The position numbers and the translations under genes are program-made. Shown piece by piece: positions 5,169 through 12,400 of a stretch of DNA of 17,452 nucleotides. Location of the stretch: NCBI GenBank assembly GCA_947629275.1, contig CANRDG010000024.1, positions 1 through 17,452 of the forward strand. The letters run 5' to 3'. Position 1 is the first letter of the stretch. Each line of letters begins with the position of its first letter. Below the pieces are notes generated by a model. It was not told where the DNA came from and made no database searches. It worked only from the letters and a program-made list of their open reading frames with translations. The stretch comes from an uncultured Clostridia bacterium (GTDB lineage: Bacteria; Bacillota; Clostridia; Oscillospirales; Ruminococcaceae).

Positions 5169-6725
5169 TTATTCCTCACTTGCCGCTTCTTTGCTGTAGC
5201 ACTCGAAAACTTTCTCCACCTTCTCCTTGTCGGGCTTTGGCGTTATGAGGCTTACCAAAGGCACTACCACAAGACCCAAAAGCATTGCGAACGCGCCTGC
5301 GTTTATGGGCGAGGCAAGACTAAGTTTGCCTATAGTCATCGGCAGATCAAGGTTGCCTATCTTAAGCGTGTATAAGCACATATGTACAACAGTTATGCCA
5401 ACGCCGCAGATGAAGCTTGCCCATACCGCCGCTTTGGTAACGCCCTTCCAGAAAAGACCGTACATGAACGGCGCCAAGAACGCACCTGCCAGTGCGCCCC
5501 AAGAAATTGACATCAGCGTTGATATTATCGTCTGCGGATTATCAAGCGTGAATATCGCGAGCACTACTGAAACGATAAGGAACACCGCAATAAATATCCT
5601 CATTATCAGTACCTGCTTTTTCTCGTCCATTTTTTCTTTCATAATGGGCTTTACAAGGTCGAGAGTAAGAGTTGACGAAGACGTTAGCACCAACGAAGAC
5701 AGTGTTGACATAGATGCCGAAAGTACCAAAACTATAACTATACCGAACAGTATGTCGGGCAGCTTTTCCATCATCGCAGGAACTATCGCATCAAAGCCGC
5801 CGACAGGGCTGCCTGCCGCATCTTTTTCAACAAACAGCCTGCCGAAGCCGCCGAGGAAGTAGCAGCCGCCTGCAACTATTACAGCGAAAACAGTCGAAAC
5901 TATAGTGCCTATCTTTACGGCTCTGTCGTCTTTTATCGCGTAGAATTTCTGTACCATCTGCGGCAGACCCCAAGTACCCAGCGATGTAAGTATTACAACT
6001 CCCAGCAGGTTTATCGGGTCGGGACCCAAAATACTGTTAAACAGCCCCGTCTCACCGCTGTCGGTGGGTATCTCGCCCATAGCGTTTATAGAAGAAGTAA
6101 GTCCTCCGTGCTGATCAAGCACCGCAAGCACTACCGCAACAATACCAACAAGCATGAACACGCCCTGAACAAAGTCGTTCATAGCCGTTGCCTTGTAGCC
6201 GCCAATGATAACATATATTGCGGTAAATACAGCCATACCTATTATGCAGTATTTGTAAGGTATGCCGAAGCCCTTTTCAAACAGTCTTGAAAGACCGTTG
6301 TAGACCGAGGCGGTGTAGGGGATAAGGAACAGGAAAATTATCACCGCAGCGGCAGTTTTTAGCGTGTGACTGAAATACCGCTTTTCAAAATAGTCGGGCA
6401 TAGTCTTCGAGTCGAGGTGTTTTGTCATAATGCGCGTGCGCTTGCCAAGTATCAGCCACGGCATAAGCGAGCCGATAACAGCGTTGCCCATGCCTATCCA
6501 AGTTGAAGCCACACCGTAGCTCCAGCCAAATTTGCCTGCGTAGCCTACGAATATTACCGCCGAAAAGTACGACGTTCCGTATGCAAAGGCAGTGAACCAC
6601 GCGCCTATGCCTCTGTTGCCGAGAACAAATTCCGACACGCCTGAGGAGAGTTTTCTGCAATAAACGCCTATGCCTATCATTATTACAAGATAAACAGCAA
6701 GCGTCAGCCAGATAGCCAGATTCAT
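5169..6725 (-). CDS. Sodium:solute symporter (SSS family, PutP-like)
   Basis: The protein has 518 residues and about 13 hydrophobic membrane-spanning segments, the usual size and topology of the SSS (SLC5-type) family of Na+-coupled importers. Recognisable features are the short N-terminal segment followed by LVIMIGIG, the FVLGNRGIGAWFTAFAYGTSYFSA region, GTWGLPQMVQKFYAIKD (the PutP GW-x-x-PQ-type segment), and the Ser/Thr-rich stretch SASMSTLSSLVLTSSSTL. In the last, SSS members carry Na+ ligands. The sequence is closest in feel to proline or pantothenate transporters, but the substrate cannot be told from motifs alone. It is a single-gene unit with its own consensus promoter and an approximately 80-nt leader. 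The ribosome binding site before this ATG is weak (ACGGAATG), but the start fits the family N-terminus. Confidence 0.9.
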   Translation of the reverse strand: MNLAIWLTLAVYLVIMIGIGVYCRKLSSGVSEFVLGNRGIGAWFTAFAYGTSYFSAVIFVGYAGKFGWSYGVASTWIGMGNAVIGSLMPWLILGKRTRIMTKHLDSKTMPDYFEKRYFSHTLKTAAAVIIFLFLIPYTASVYNGLSRLFEKGFGIPYKYCIIGMAVFTAIYVIIGGYKATAMNDFVQGVFMLVGIVAVVLAVLDQHGGLTSSINAMGEIPTDSGETGLFNSILGPDPINLLGVVILTSLGTWGLPQMVQKFYAIKDDRAVKIGTIVSTVFAVIVAGGCYFLGGFGRLFVEKDAAGSPVGGFDAIVPAMMEKLPDILFGIVIVLVLSASMSTLSSLVLTSSSTLTLDLVKPIMKEKMDEKKQVLIMRIFIAVFLIVSVVLAIFTLDNPQTIISTLMSISWGALAGAFLAPFMYGLFWKGVTKAAVWASFICGVGITVVHMCLYTLKIGNLDLPMTIGKLSLASPINAGAFAMLLGLVVVPLVSLITPKPDKEKVEKVFECYSKEAASEE

Positions 6726-6813
6726 AAGATCATTCCGTTTCTGTATGTAGTATGTTCTTTATCGGTTTAATACTTTTATGCTTTTACACTTTCAAACGTT
6801 AAAGAACATTACT

Positions 6814-6842
6814 ATTATACACTGCTTTTGCATTTTTGTCAA
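6814..6842 (-). promoter_or_regulatory. Consensus promoter of the symporter
   Basis: Perfect TTGACA (6837-6842), 17-bp spacer, perfect TATAAT (6814-6819) on the minus strand. The leader holds a widely spaced inverted repeat, TAAAGAACAT (6800-6809) with ATGTTCTTTA (6752-6761), that could form the base of a hairpin. Confidence 0.82.
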
Positions 6843-6858
6843 GATGTTTTTATACTGT

Positions 6859-8007
6859 TTAAACTGTTACTCTTTGAGGGCTTTGGATCGCCTGCGGACT
6901 TTGTTTTCCCGAGCGTTTAAGTATCTTTTTAGTTTTTCTGTCGTGTATCTTCATTACCGCGCCCATTGCAAAGTCGGCAAGCTTCTTTTTGAAGCGGCTG
7001 TACACCATGTAAAATTCCCCTGCGTATGATACCACCTCGCCGTTGAAGCCCTTTTTGAACTTGTAAACGCCGTAGTTTGGGTGAGTTTTATCATTATAAA
7101 AAGGTATGCCCTGAAAATCGTATATATCGCAGCCGCCCTCCAAAGCCCAGTTTATCATGTTCCATTGCATAAGGTAATTCGGGTAAAGATTGCGGTTCTC
7201 GTTAGATGATGCCCCGTAAACATAGCAGGTCTTGCCTGCATACTGTGTTGCCACCGCTCCGGAGAGCGGTATTTTTTCGCCCGTTTTTATGTCGTTTGCA
7301 AAGCACATAAAAAGTCTGCAATGCTCTTTTCCTAAGCCGTCAAGCATACGCACAAAATAATCCTTGCTGCGTATCGAAAAACCGTCGCGCTTGCCCGTCT
7401 GCTCCATCAGCGGATAGAACATATCAACTCCCTCGCTGCCCATTACTTCGCAATAAACGCCCTTGCGCACTGCCTTTCTTATGCGGTTGCGCCATTCGGG
7501 CTGAAACGTCATTATAAGCTCGTCGGGCGTTTTGCCTTTAATGCCGAGCAGCATATAGTTGTTGCGCGCCTGAATAGTCGTAAGCTCCGCAGGCTCAACT
7601 TCATGTTCAAAACCCATGTCGATAATCGGCTGCACAAATTCCCTCTGTGCCTCGGTAACGCATGGGTCGCACATAAACTGATATGCGCGGTACTTTTTCA
7701 CCAGCGAATGCACGCCCTGCATTATCGCGGTGAGTACATCTTTGTCATCATAGTCGCATACAGGTCCGTGCGGAGCATATAAAAATCCCCATTTTACAAA
7801 CGGTATACGGCGTATGATAATTGTGCAGACTCCTGTTAAGCAGCCGTTTTCGCCGCGCACCGCGACCGCCTCCCATTCCCAGTTGTTTTTAACTTTCGTC
7901 CATTTGAGCGACTGCATAAAGCAACCGTTTTTGTGGTGTGATACAAAGTATTCGTATTCGTCGCACGCGGCGGCGTCTGTCTTATCAAGTATTTCAAATT
8001 TGTTCAT
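6859..8007 (-). CDS. FemAB/MurM-family aminoacyltransferase (peptidoglycan bridge)
   Basis: At 382 residues it matches the FemAB family (FemX, MurM/MurN), cytoplasmic enzymes that transfer amino acids from aminoacyl-tRNA to the lysine or diamino acid of lipid II. It has two GNAT-like halves. The first includes NGCFMQSLKWTKVKNNWEWEAV and FLYAPHGPVCDY; the second includes the family signature YGASSNENRNLYPNYLMQW followed by YDFQGIPF and YGVYKFKKGFNGEVVSYAGEFY. The basic segment PEWRNRIRKAVRKGV lies between them. The C-terminus after about residue 355 is basic and low complexity. Which amino acid is added cannot be read from the sequence. GAGG lies 10 nt before the start. It is transcribed divergently from a small repressor gene and very likely controlled by it through the palindrome at 8041-8058. 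No clear terminator follows. Confidence 0.9.
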   Translation of the reverse strand: MNKFEILDKTDAAACDEYEYFVSHHKNGCFMQSLKWTKVKNNWEWEAVAVRGENGCLTGVCTIIIRRIPFVKWGFLYAPHGPVCDYDDKDVLTAIMQGVHSLVKKYRAYQFMCDPCVTEAQREFVQPIIDMGFEHEVEPAELTTIQARNNYMLLGIKGKTPDELIMTFQPEWRNRIRKAVRKGVYCEVMGSEGVDMFYPLMEQTGKRDGFSIRSKDYFVRMLDGLGKEHCRLFMCFANDIKTGEKIPLSGAVATQYAGKTCYVYGASSNENRNLYPNYLMQWNMINWALEGGCDIYDFQGIPFYNDKTHPNYGVYKFKKGFNGEVVSYAGEFYMVYSRFKKKLADFAMGAVMKIHDRKTKKILKRSGKQSPQAIQSPQRVTV

Positions 8008-8040
8008 GACTTTTTTGCCTCTGTCTTTCTTTGTTTTCCG

Positions 8041-8058
8041 TAGTACAAATTTGTACTA
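8041..8058. promoter_or_regulatory. Palindromic operator 1
   Basis: TAGTACAAATTTGTACTA is a perfect 18-bp palindrome, located about +5 to +22 of the predicted FemAB-gene transcript. A bound repressor would block transcription. An almost identical site lies 58 bp away, centre to centre. Confidence 0.8.
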
Positions 8059-8069
8059 CCGCACAATAA

Positions 8070-8098
8070 AGTATAACCCATTTTTGTAGTAAAGTCAA
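8070..8098 (-). promoter_or_regulatory. Promoter of the FemAB-family gene
   Basis: On the minus strand TTGACT (8093-8098), 17-bp spacer, TATACT (8070-8075). It is flanked on both sides by the two palindromic operators. Confidence 0.75.
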
Positions 8099-8099
8099 T

Positions 8100-8115
8100 A
8101 GTACAAATTTGTACT
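8100..8115. promoter_or_regulatory. Palindromic operator 2
   Basis: AGTACAAATTTGTACT is a perfect 16-bp palindrome identical to the core of operator 1. It covers the spacer and -35 position of the repressor gene promoter and lies 1 bp from the -35 of the FemAB-gene promoter. Confidence 0.8.
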
Positions 8116-8116
8116 G

Positions 8117-8125
8117 TGATATAAT
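8117..8125 (+). promoter_or_regulatory. Extended -10 promoter of the repressor gene
   Basis: TGATATAAT is an extended -10 element (TGn + TATAAT). No good -35 lies at 17 bp; that position is occupied by operator 2, which fits negative autoregulation. Confidence 0.68.
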
Positions 8126-8159
8126 TTGTAAAGTTCTACAAAAACGGGGAGTGAAAAAT

Positions 8160-8378
8160 GTGAAGGTATACCAAAGAATAAGAGATCTGCGCGAGGACAG
8201 CGACCTGAAACAGGAGGATATAGCCGCTGTTCTTGGCACTACCCAAAAGCAGTATTCACGTTGGGAGCGCGGCGAGTATGAGATACCCATGCACAAAGCC
8301 ATAGCTCTCGCGCAGTATTATAACGTTTCAATGGACTACATCTGCGGACTTACAGACAAGCCCGTAAAGCTGAGATAG
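8160..8378 (+). CDS. Cro/CI-type (XRE) helix-turn-helix repressor
   Basis: This is a 72-residue single-domain DNA-binding protein. Residues about 5-60 form the five-helix XRE fold: IRDLREDSDLKQEDIAAVLG, then TTQKQYSRWERGEYEIP (the recognition helix), then the AIALAQYYNVSMDYICGLTD ending that is typical of this family. No sensor or oligomerisation domain follows. The start is GTG at 8160, with GGGGAG (8146-8151) 8 nt upstream; the nearby ATG at 8158 is in another frame and meets a stop at once. Two identical palindromes in the divergent promoter region are the obvious targets, so it probably represses itself and the FemAB-family gene. The gene ends 7 bp from the convergent membrane-protein gene, with no terminator between. 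Confidence 0.88.
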   Translation: MKVYQRIRDLREDSDLKQEDIAAVLGTTQKQYSRWERGEYEIPMHKAIALAQYYNVSMDYICGLTDKPVKLR

Positions 8379-8385
8379 CGCTTGC

Positions 8386-9600
8386 TTACCGATCATTCTC
8401 GTATTCGACAACATCATCGCCGATATACGTAATATTTTCGGGGTAGGCGCTGTCAGCTATCACCACAGGCAGGTCAAAATCATACATAGGCACTGCCGCC
8501 ACGAAAACATTCTCGCCGCTGCCTATATCTACGCTGTAATTGAGCATTTCGCCGTCCGCGCTGTAAGAAACAATGGCGCTGTAAAACGGCTCTGAAAGAT
8601 CGCTGTCGGTTATCGTGATGATGCTGTAGGGCGCGCCGGTAGCGGTGTAGAAGTTGACAAGCGTGCTGTCTGCCTGCTGATCAATAGTCAGATAGTTTGC
8701 AATGCTGCCATAGTCTTCAGCCCACTTTATGCTCGAAAAATATTCATCAGCAGGAATATAGCTTTTTACGTTTGCCATATCAGAAGTGCAGCTGTCTATA
8801 TATTCCTCAACATATTTGTAATATTCTTCAAAGCTGCCCTCCTTGAATGCCGTGTTGTAAAGCGTATCGCAGTAAAGCATTGTCTCGCCGTCTGCATACC
8901 GTACCAGCGCAAAGGCTGTAATGCCCATAGGCGGGCAGGCAAAGTCGGGGTTTATCTGATACATACCCGGCGCAAGGCGGCTCGAAGATGTGTATAAGCC
9001 GCTGTTATCTGCCTGCTTCATCTGCCGGCTGTCGATAATTATCTGCCTGCCCAAAGAGTTTGCAAAAAGCATATACTGCACTTGCTTTACATCTTCGCCC
9101 TGCGCATCAAACTCAGCCGTAACGGTTATGTCTTCCGCTTCATCTACAAAAAACGTGTTGCCGTTTCCGTAAGTCGGGTCGTAGTTGTCAACCACATAGC
9201 CTTCCAGCAAAAGGTTTAGCTGCCCGTTTTTGTGCTGCTTTTCTGTAGATGCCATCGGGTCTTCCGAAGATGTGCTCTCAGGCTGCGACAAAGGCTGTGA
9301 AATGCTCGGCACGCTGTCGGCAGGCGGAGTGACTTTTATCTCGTCACTGCCGCCGCGCGCGTTTTTAAGGAGGAAGCCAATGCCTATAACAAGCGCCAAA
9401 GCCGCCGCAATACTGCCGATCATGAATACGCCGCCGCGCCTTGCCCATGCTTCGCCGCCGCTATGTTGAGGCTCGTTTTTCACTGTTTTCTCAATAAGCG
9501 GTGCGCCCGTCTGCTGTTTCAGTTTTTGGGCGATAAGCCTTTTCTGCCCGTCGCTGAGTTTTTGTTTTTCAAAATAATCGTTAAGTTTGTTTTTTAACAT
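8386..9600 (-). CDS. Single-pass membrane protein, presumed anti-sigma factor
   Basis: The protein has 404 residues: a basic helical cytoplasmic N-terminus (1-55), one membrane segment (about 58-79) preceded by RR, a low-complexity Ser/Pro/Glu linker (about 85-125), and a large acidic extracytoplasmic domain (about 126-404) rich in Tyr, Asp and Ser that I do not recognise. It lies directly downstream of an ECF sigma gene, with the AGGAG ribosome binding site overlapping the sigma stop codon. This arrangement and topology are typical of anti-sigma factors that hold the sigma factor at the membrane. No zinc-binding HxxxCxxC anti-sigma motif is visible, so the assignment rests on context. The first residues, MLKNKLN, copy the C-terminal sequence of the sigma factor. 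Confidence 0.72.
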   Translation of the reverse strand: MLKNKLNDYFEKQKLSDGQKRLIAQKLKQQTGAPLIEKTVKNEPQHSGGEAWARRGGVFMIGSIAAALALVIGIGFLLKNARGGSDEIKVTPPADSVPSISQPLSQPESTSSEDPMASTEKQHKNGQLNLLLEGYVVDNYDPTYGNGNTFFVDEAEDITVTAEFDAQGEDVKQVQYMLFANSLGRQIIIDSRQMKQADNSGLYTSSSRLAPGMYQINPDFACPPMGITAFALVRYADGETMLYCDTLYNTAFKEGSFEEYYKYVEEYIDSCTSDMANVKSYIPADEYFSSIKWAEDYGSIANYLTIDQQADSTLVNFYTATGAPYSIITITDSDLSEPFYSAIVSYSADGEMLNYSVDIGSGENVFVAAVPMYDFDLPVVIADSAYPENITYIGDDVVEYENDR

Positions 9601-9649
9601 ATAAGGTCAACTCCTAGCCGCCGTAGCCGTTAAGTTTGTTTTTCAGCAT
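9579..9649. repeat. 22-bp direct repeat across the sigma/anti-sigma gene junction
   Basis: Positions 9579-9600 and 9628-9649 are identical at 20 of 22 bases. Both encode MLKNKLN on the minus strand: once near the C-terminus of the sigma factor, once as the start of the membrane protein. Confidence 0.85.
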
Positions 9650-10093
9650 TTTTCTCGCGCGTGAAAGCGATGTAGTCACCGTGCTTTTGGGTATGCCCAA
9701 CATTTTTGCTATCTCACGCGTGCCGTATTCTTCGTAATAATACAGATACAAAACAGTGCGCAGCTTAGGCGGCATTTGCTCCATTGCCGCCGCTATATCG
9801 AGCTTTTCGTCAAGCGGTGCAAAGTCCGCAGCCTGCTCGGGCATTTCTTCCGCTGCTATATTTTTTTGCGCGCGGAAAATATCTCTGCACCTGTTTACAG
9901 TAACGCGAATAAGCCATGCCTTTTTGTGCTGCTCGCTTTTGAAGCCATTTTCAAGCGTGATAATTTTAAGCAAAACGTCGCTCACAACGTCCGCAGCGGC
10001 TGCATCGCTGCCAAGCTGAGAATATGCCACCCTGTAAATCATATCGCTGTATTGTTCTACTAACTGTTCTATCTGCTCACAGCCGAGTTTCAT
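9614..10093 (-). CDS. ECF-family RNA polymerase sigma factor
   Basis: The protein has 159 residues and the two-domain plan of ECF sigma factors. Region 2 (about 11-75) includes YSDMIYRVAYSQLGSDAAAAD and a KKAWLIRVTVNRCRDIFR helix for -10 recognition. Region 4 (about 107-155) includes MPPKLRTVLYLYYYEEYG and the helix-turn-helix TREIAKMLGIPKSTVTTSLSRAR for -35 recognition. It directs RNA polymerase to a small regulon, probably for a cell-envelope or surface signal given the membrane protein encoded next. The weak ribosome binding site AAAGGA lies about 11 nt from the ATG. Expression comes from a SigA-like promoter at 10159-10187 that faces the recG promoter; I did not find a clear ECF-type promoter for autoregulation. 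Confidence 0.92.
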   Translation of the reverse strand: MKLGCEQIEQLVEQYSDMIYRVAYSQLGSDAAAADVVSDVLLKIITLENGFKSEQHKKAWLIRVTVNRCRDIFRAQKNIAAEEMPEQAADFAPLDEKLDIAAAMEQMPPKLRTVLYLYYYEEYGTREIAKMLGIPKSTVTTSLSRARKMLKNKLNGYGG

Positions 10094-10158
10094 ACGTCAC
10101 CGTTCCTTTGAAAGACCTTTCATAATTAAAACGTTTGAAAAAGCCGTTTGGTCTCATT

Positions 10159-10187
10159 ATTATAACATAATATTTTGCCTGTTGCAA
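10159..10187 (-). promoter_or_regulatory. Promoter of the ECF sigma operon
   Basis: On the minus strand TTGCAA (10182-10187), 17-bp spacer, TATAAT (10159-10164). The TTGCAA hexamer is palindromic and is also the -35 of the opposite recG promoter. Confidence 0.72.
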
Positions 10188-10210
10188 ACCGAGGTAAAAT
10201 CGTTTATAAT
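10182..10210 (+). promoter_or_regulatory. Promoter of recG
   Basis: TTGCAA (10182-10187), 17-bp spacer, perfect TATAAT (10205-10210), about 38 bp before the recG start. It shares the -35 hexamer with the divergent sigma promoter. Confidence 0.72.
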
Positions 10211-10247
10211 ATTATGTGGAAATTTAAGTACGCAAGGTGGCACGGAT

Positions 10248-12284
10248 ATGCAAAGTGTTCTATCATTTAAAGACAGCATTACAAAGCTTGGCAGGATAGG
10301 TTCACGCCGAGCAGAGCAGTTTTCAAAGCTCGGCATACACACCGTCGGCGACCTGCTTACTCATTATCCGCGCGCTTACATAGATTATACTTCTCCCGTT
10401 GAGATAATGGACGCCCCCGAAGATACACAGTGCGTTGTAAAGTGCGAGGTGGTAAGAAAACTAGCCCCTGCGCGCATACGAAGCGGAATGACTATTTTTA
10501 AGTTCATAGCGGCTGATGAAAGCGGTGAAATTTTAGTTACCATTTACAATTCAAAATATCAGTTCGAGAGCATATATGTCGGCGAAAGTTACCTGCTATA
10601 CGGCAAGATAACGGGCGGCGGCAAGCGCAGAGAAATGTCCTCGCCGATGATAATAAACGCTCTTTCACAGGATATGATACTGCCCGTGTACCCTCTGACG
10701 GAGGGGCTAAGTCAGGCAATAGTGCGCGGCGCGGTGAAAGAAGCGCTTTCAAGGGTAAACGACCTTACCGAGATAATACCCCAGCAGGTGCGGCAGGCAA
10801 ACAAGGTGTGCGCCAGCCGTTTCGCGCTTGAAAATATACACTTTCCGAAAGAAACGCAGTCGGCTGAGATAGCGCGCCAAAGGCTCATTTTTGAAGAGCT
10901 TTATGTACTCGCGCTCGGCATGAGGTGTCTGCGCTCTCGCATACGCGAAAACACCGCCTGCGTGCTGAAAGATATAAGCTTCACAGAATTTGAAAAAATG
11001 CTGCCCTTTGAGATGACAAATGCCCAGAAGCGCAGTATTACAGAATGTGCAAAAGATATGCAAAGCGGCGTACCGATGAACAGGCTGCTTCAAGGCGATG
11101 TAGGCTCGGGCAAAACAGCCGTTGCAGCTGCCTGCGCCTATATTACAGCGAAAAACGGCTACCAGACCGCGCTTATGGCGCCCACCGAGATACTCGCGGC
11201 ACAGCATTTTAAAACTCTTGTCAACCTGTTAAAGCCGCTTGGGGTGAGCGTTTTATTGCTTACGGGCTCAATGAGCGAAAAACAGAAAACTACAATACGT
11301 CAGCAAATACAAAGCGGCGAGTGCGCTGTGGCAGTGGGTACACATGCGCTGTTCCAAAAGAGCGTTAGTTTCAAGTCTTTGGGTCTTGTTATTACAGACG
11401 AGCAGCACCGATTCGGTGTGCAGCAGCGTGCAGACTTAGCCAAAAAAGGCTCAGACCCTCACAGGCTCGTTATGTCGGCAACACCCATACCGAGAACGCT
11501 CGCGCTTATGATATTCGGCGACATGGATATATCCGTGCTTGACGAAATGCCCAAGGGCAGACTGCCTATAAAGACCTATGCCATGTCCGGCAAGGTGCGG
11601 CAGCGCGCGTTCGGATTTGTGAAAAAAGAGATAGACAGCGGCAGGCAGTGCTATATAGTCTGCCCTATGATAGACGAAAGCGAAATGCAGCTCAAATCCG
11701 TAAAAAAGTACGCCGACGACATAGCCAAGAGCAGCTTCAAAGGCTGCCGTATAGGGCTTTTGCACGGCAAAATGCCCTCTGCCGAAAAGGACGAAGTAAT
11801 GCAGGCTTTTATACAGCACAGGCTTGATATACTGGTATCTACCACGGTAATAGAAGTCGGTGTTGACGTGCCGAACGCCACCGTTATGGTGGTTGAAAAT
11901 TCGGACAGATTCGGGCTTTCGCAGCTGCACCAGCTGAGGGGCAGGGTAGGCAGAGGCAGCGAGCAGTCTTACTGCATACTTATAACCGACAACATGACGC
12001 CCGACTGCCGAAAGCGCCTTGAAACTCTGGCTCACACTTCGGACGGCTTCAAAATATCTGAAGAAGACCTTAAAATGCGCGGACCGGGCGAGTTTTTCGG
12101 CTCGCGCCAGCACGGTCTGCCAAAGCTTAAAATTGCAGATATGACAGAAGATATCGACGTTATGCGCAGAGCCCAGCGCGCGGCAGAAGAAACTATAGCG
12201 AAAGACAACGATCTTTCGCTGCCCGAACACAGAATGCTCAAAGCCGCCGTCGAAGATCTGTTCGCGAAAGGCGCGGAATTGTAG
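10248..12284 (+). CDS. recG: ATP-dependent DNA helicase RecG
   Basis: The protein has 678 residues, the usual length. RecG is a superfamily 2 double-strand DNA translocase that reverses stalled replication forks and processes recombination intermediates. In order: an N-terminal helical part with the helix-hairpin-like LGIHTVGDLLTHYPRAYID; the OB-fold wedge domain (about 65-155); helicase domain 1 with Walker A GDVGSGKT (283-290), DEQH (384-387) and SATPIPRT; helicase domain 2 with LHGKM, STTVIEVGVDVPNA and the QLRGRVGRG motif VI; then the C-terminal GPGEFFGSRQHG element (the TRG-type motif). The start ATG at 10248 has AAGGTGG 7 nt upstream; an upstream in-frame ATG at 10182 lies within the promoter. 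It is divergent from the sigma operon and followed by the unrelated ior operon. Confidence 0.97.
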   Translation: MQSVLSFKDSITKLGRIGSRRAEQFSKLGIHTVGDLLTHYPRAYIDYTSPVEIMDAPEDTQCVVKCEVVRKLAPARIRSGMTIFKFIAADESGEILVTIYNSKYQFESIYVGESYLLYGKITGGGKRREMSSPMIINALSQDMILPVYPLTEGLSQAIVRGAVKEALSRVNDLTEIIPQQVRQANKVCASRFALENIHFPKETQSAEIARQRLIFEELYVLALGMRCLRSRIRENTACVLKDISFTEFEKMLPFEMTNAQKRSITECAKDMQSGVPMNRLLQGDVGSGKTAVAAACAYITAKNGYQTALMAPTEILAAQHFKTLVNLLKPLGVSVLLLTGSMSEKQKTTIRQQIQSGECAVAVGTHALFQKSVSFKSLGLVITDEQHRFGVQQRADLAKKGSDPHRLVMSATPIPRTLALMIFGDMDISVLDEMPKGRLPIKTYAMSGKVRQRAFGFVKKEIDSGRQCYIVCPMIDESEMQLKSVKKYADDIAKSSFKGCRIGLLHGKMPSAEKDEVMQAFIQHRLDILVSTTVIEVGVDVPNATVMVVENSDRFGLSQLHQLRGRVGRGSEQSYCILITDNMTPDCRKRLETLAHTSDGFKISEEDLKMRGPGEFFGSRQHGLPKLKIADMTEDIDVMRRAQRAAEETIAKDNDLSLPEHRMLKAAVEDLFAKGAEL

Positions 12285-12301
12285 TTAATATTGACAGAAT
12301 G

Positions 12302-12345
12302 TGCAGTGAAATCATGTGAACTTTGTTAGCTTGATTTTCGCTGCA
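12302..12345. promoter_or_regulatory. Imperfect inverted repeat overlapping the iorA -35
   Basis: TGCAGTGAAATCA (12302-12314) pairs with TGATTTTCGCTGCA (12332-12345), 13 pairs with one bulge and one G-T. The right arm covers most of the -35 hexamer. It may be an operator, or a hairpin at the end of the recG transcript; no T-run follows. Confidence 0.5.
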
Positions 12346-12359
12346 TATTATGTTATACT
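12331..12359 (+). promoter_or_regulatory. Promoter of the ior operon
   Basis: TTGATT (12331-12336), 17-bp spacer, TATACT (12354-12359), giving a short leader of about 35 nt before iorA. No second promoter is evident before the later genes of the operon. Confidence 0.7.
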
Positions 12360-12400
12360 GAATGTATGTGGTCTTAGAAGATATGAAAGGATAGATATAA

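Noticed and set aside
6752..6809. GTTC and GAAC half-sites in the symporter leader as a second LexA box
   Set aside because: The half-sites are separated by 38 bp instead of 4 bp. They form a wide inverted repeat, not an SOS box.
8386..10093. SigI/RsgI-type pair
   Set aside because: The sigma factor is of ECF length with regions 2 and 4 only, and the membrane protein shows no recognisable carbohydrate-binding domain, so the SigI label is not supported.
11451..12230. 259-codon minus-strand open frame inside recG
   Set aside because: It lies fully opposite the conserved helicase domain, has an aberrant composition, and has no promoter or ribosome binding site. It reflects absence of stops in GC-rich codons.
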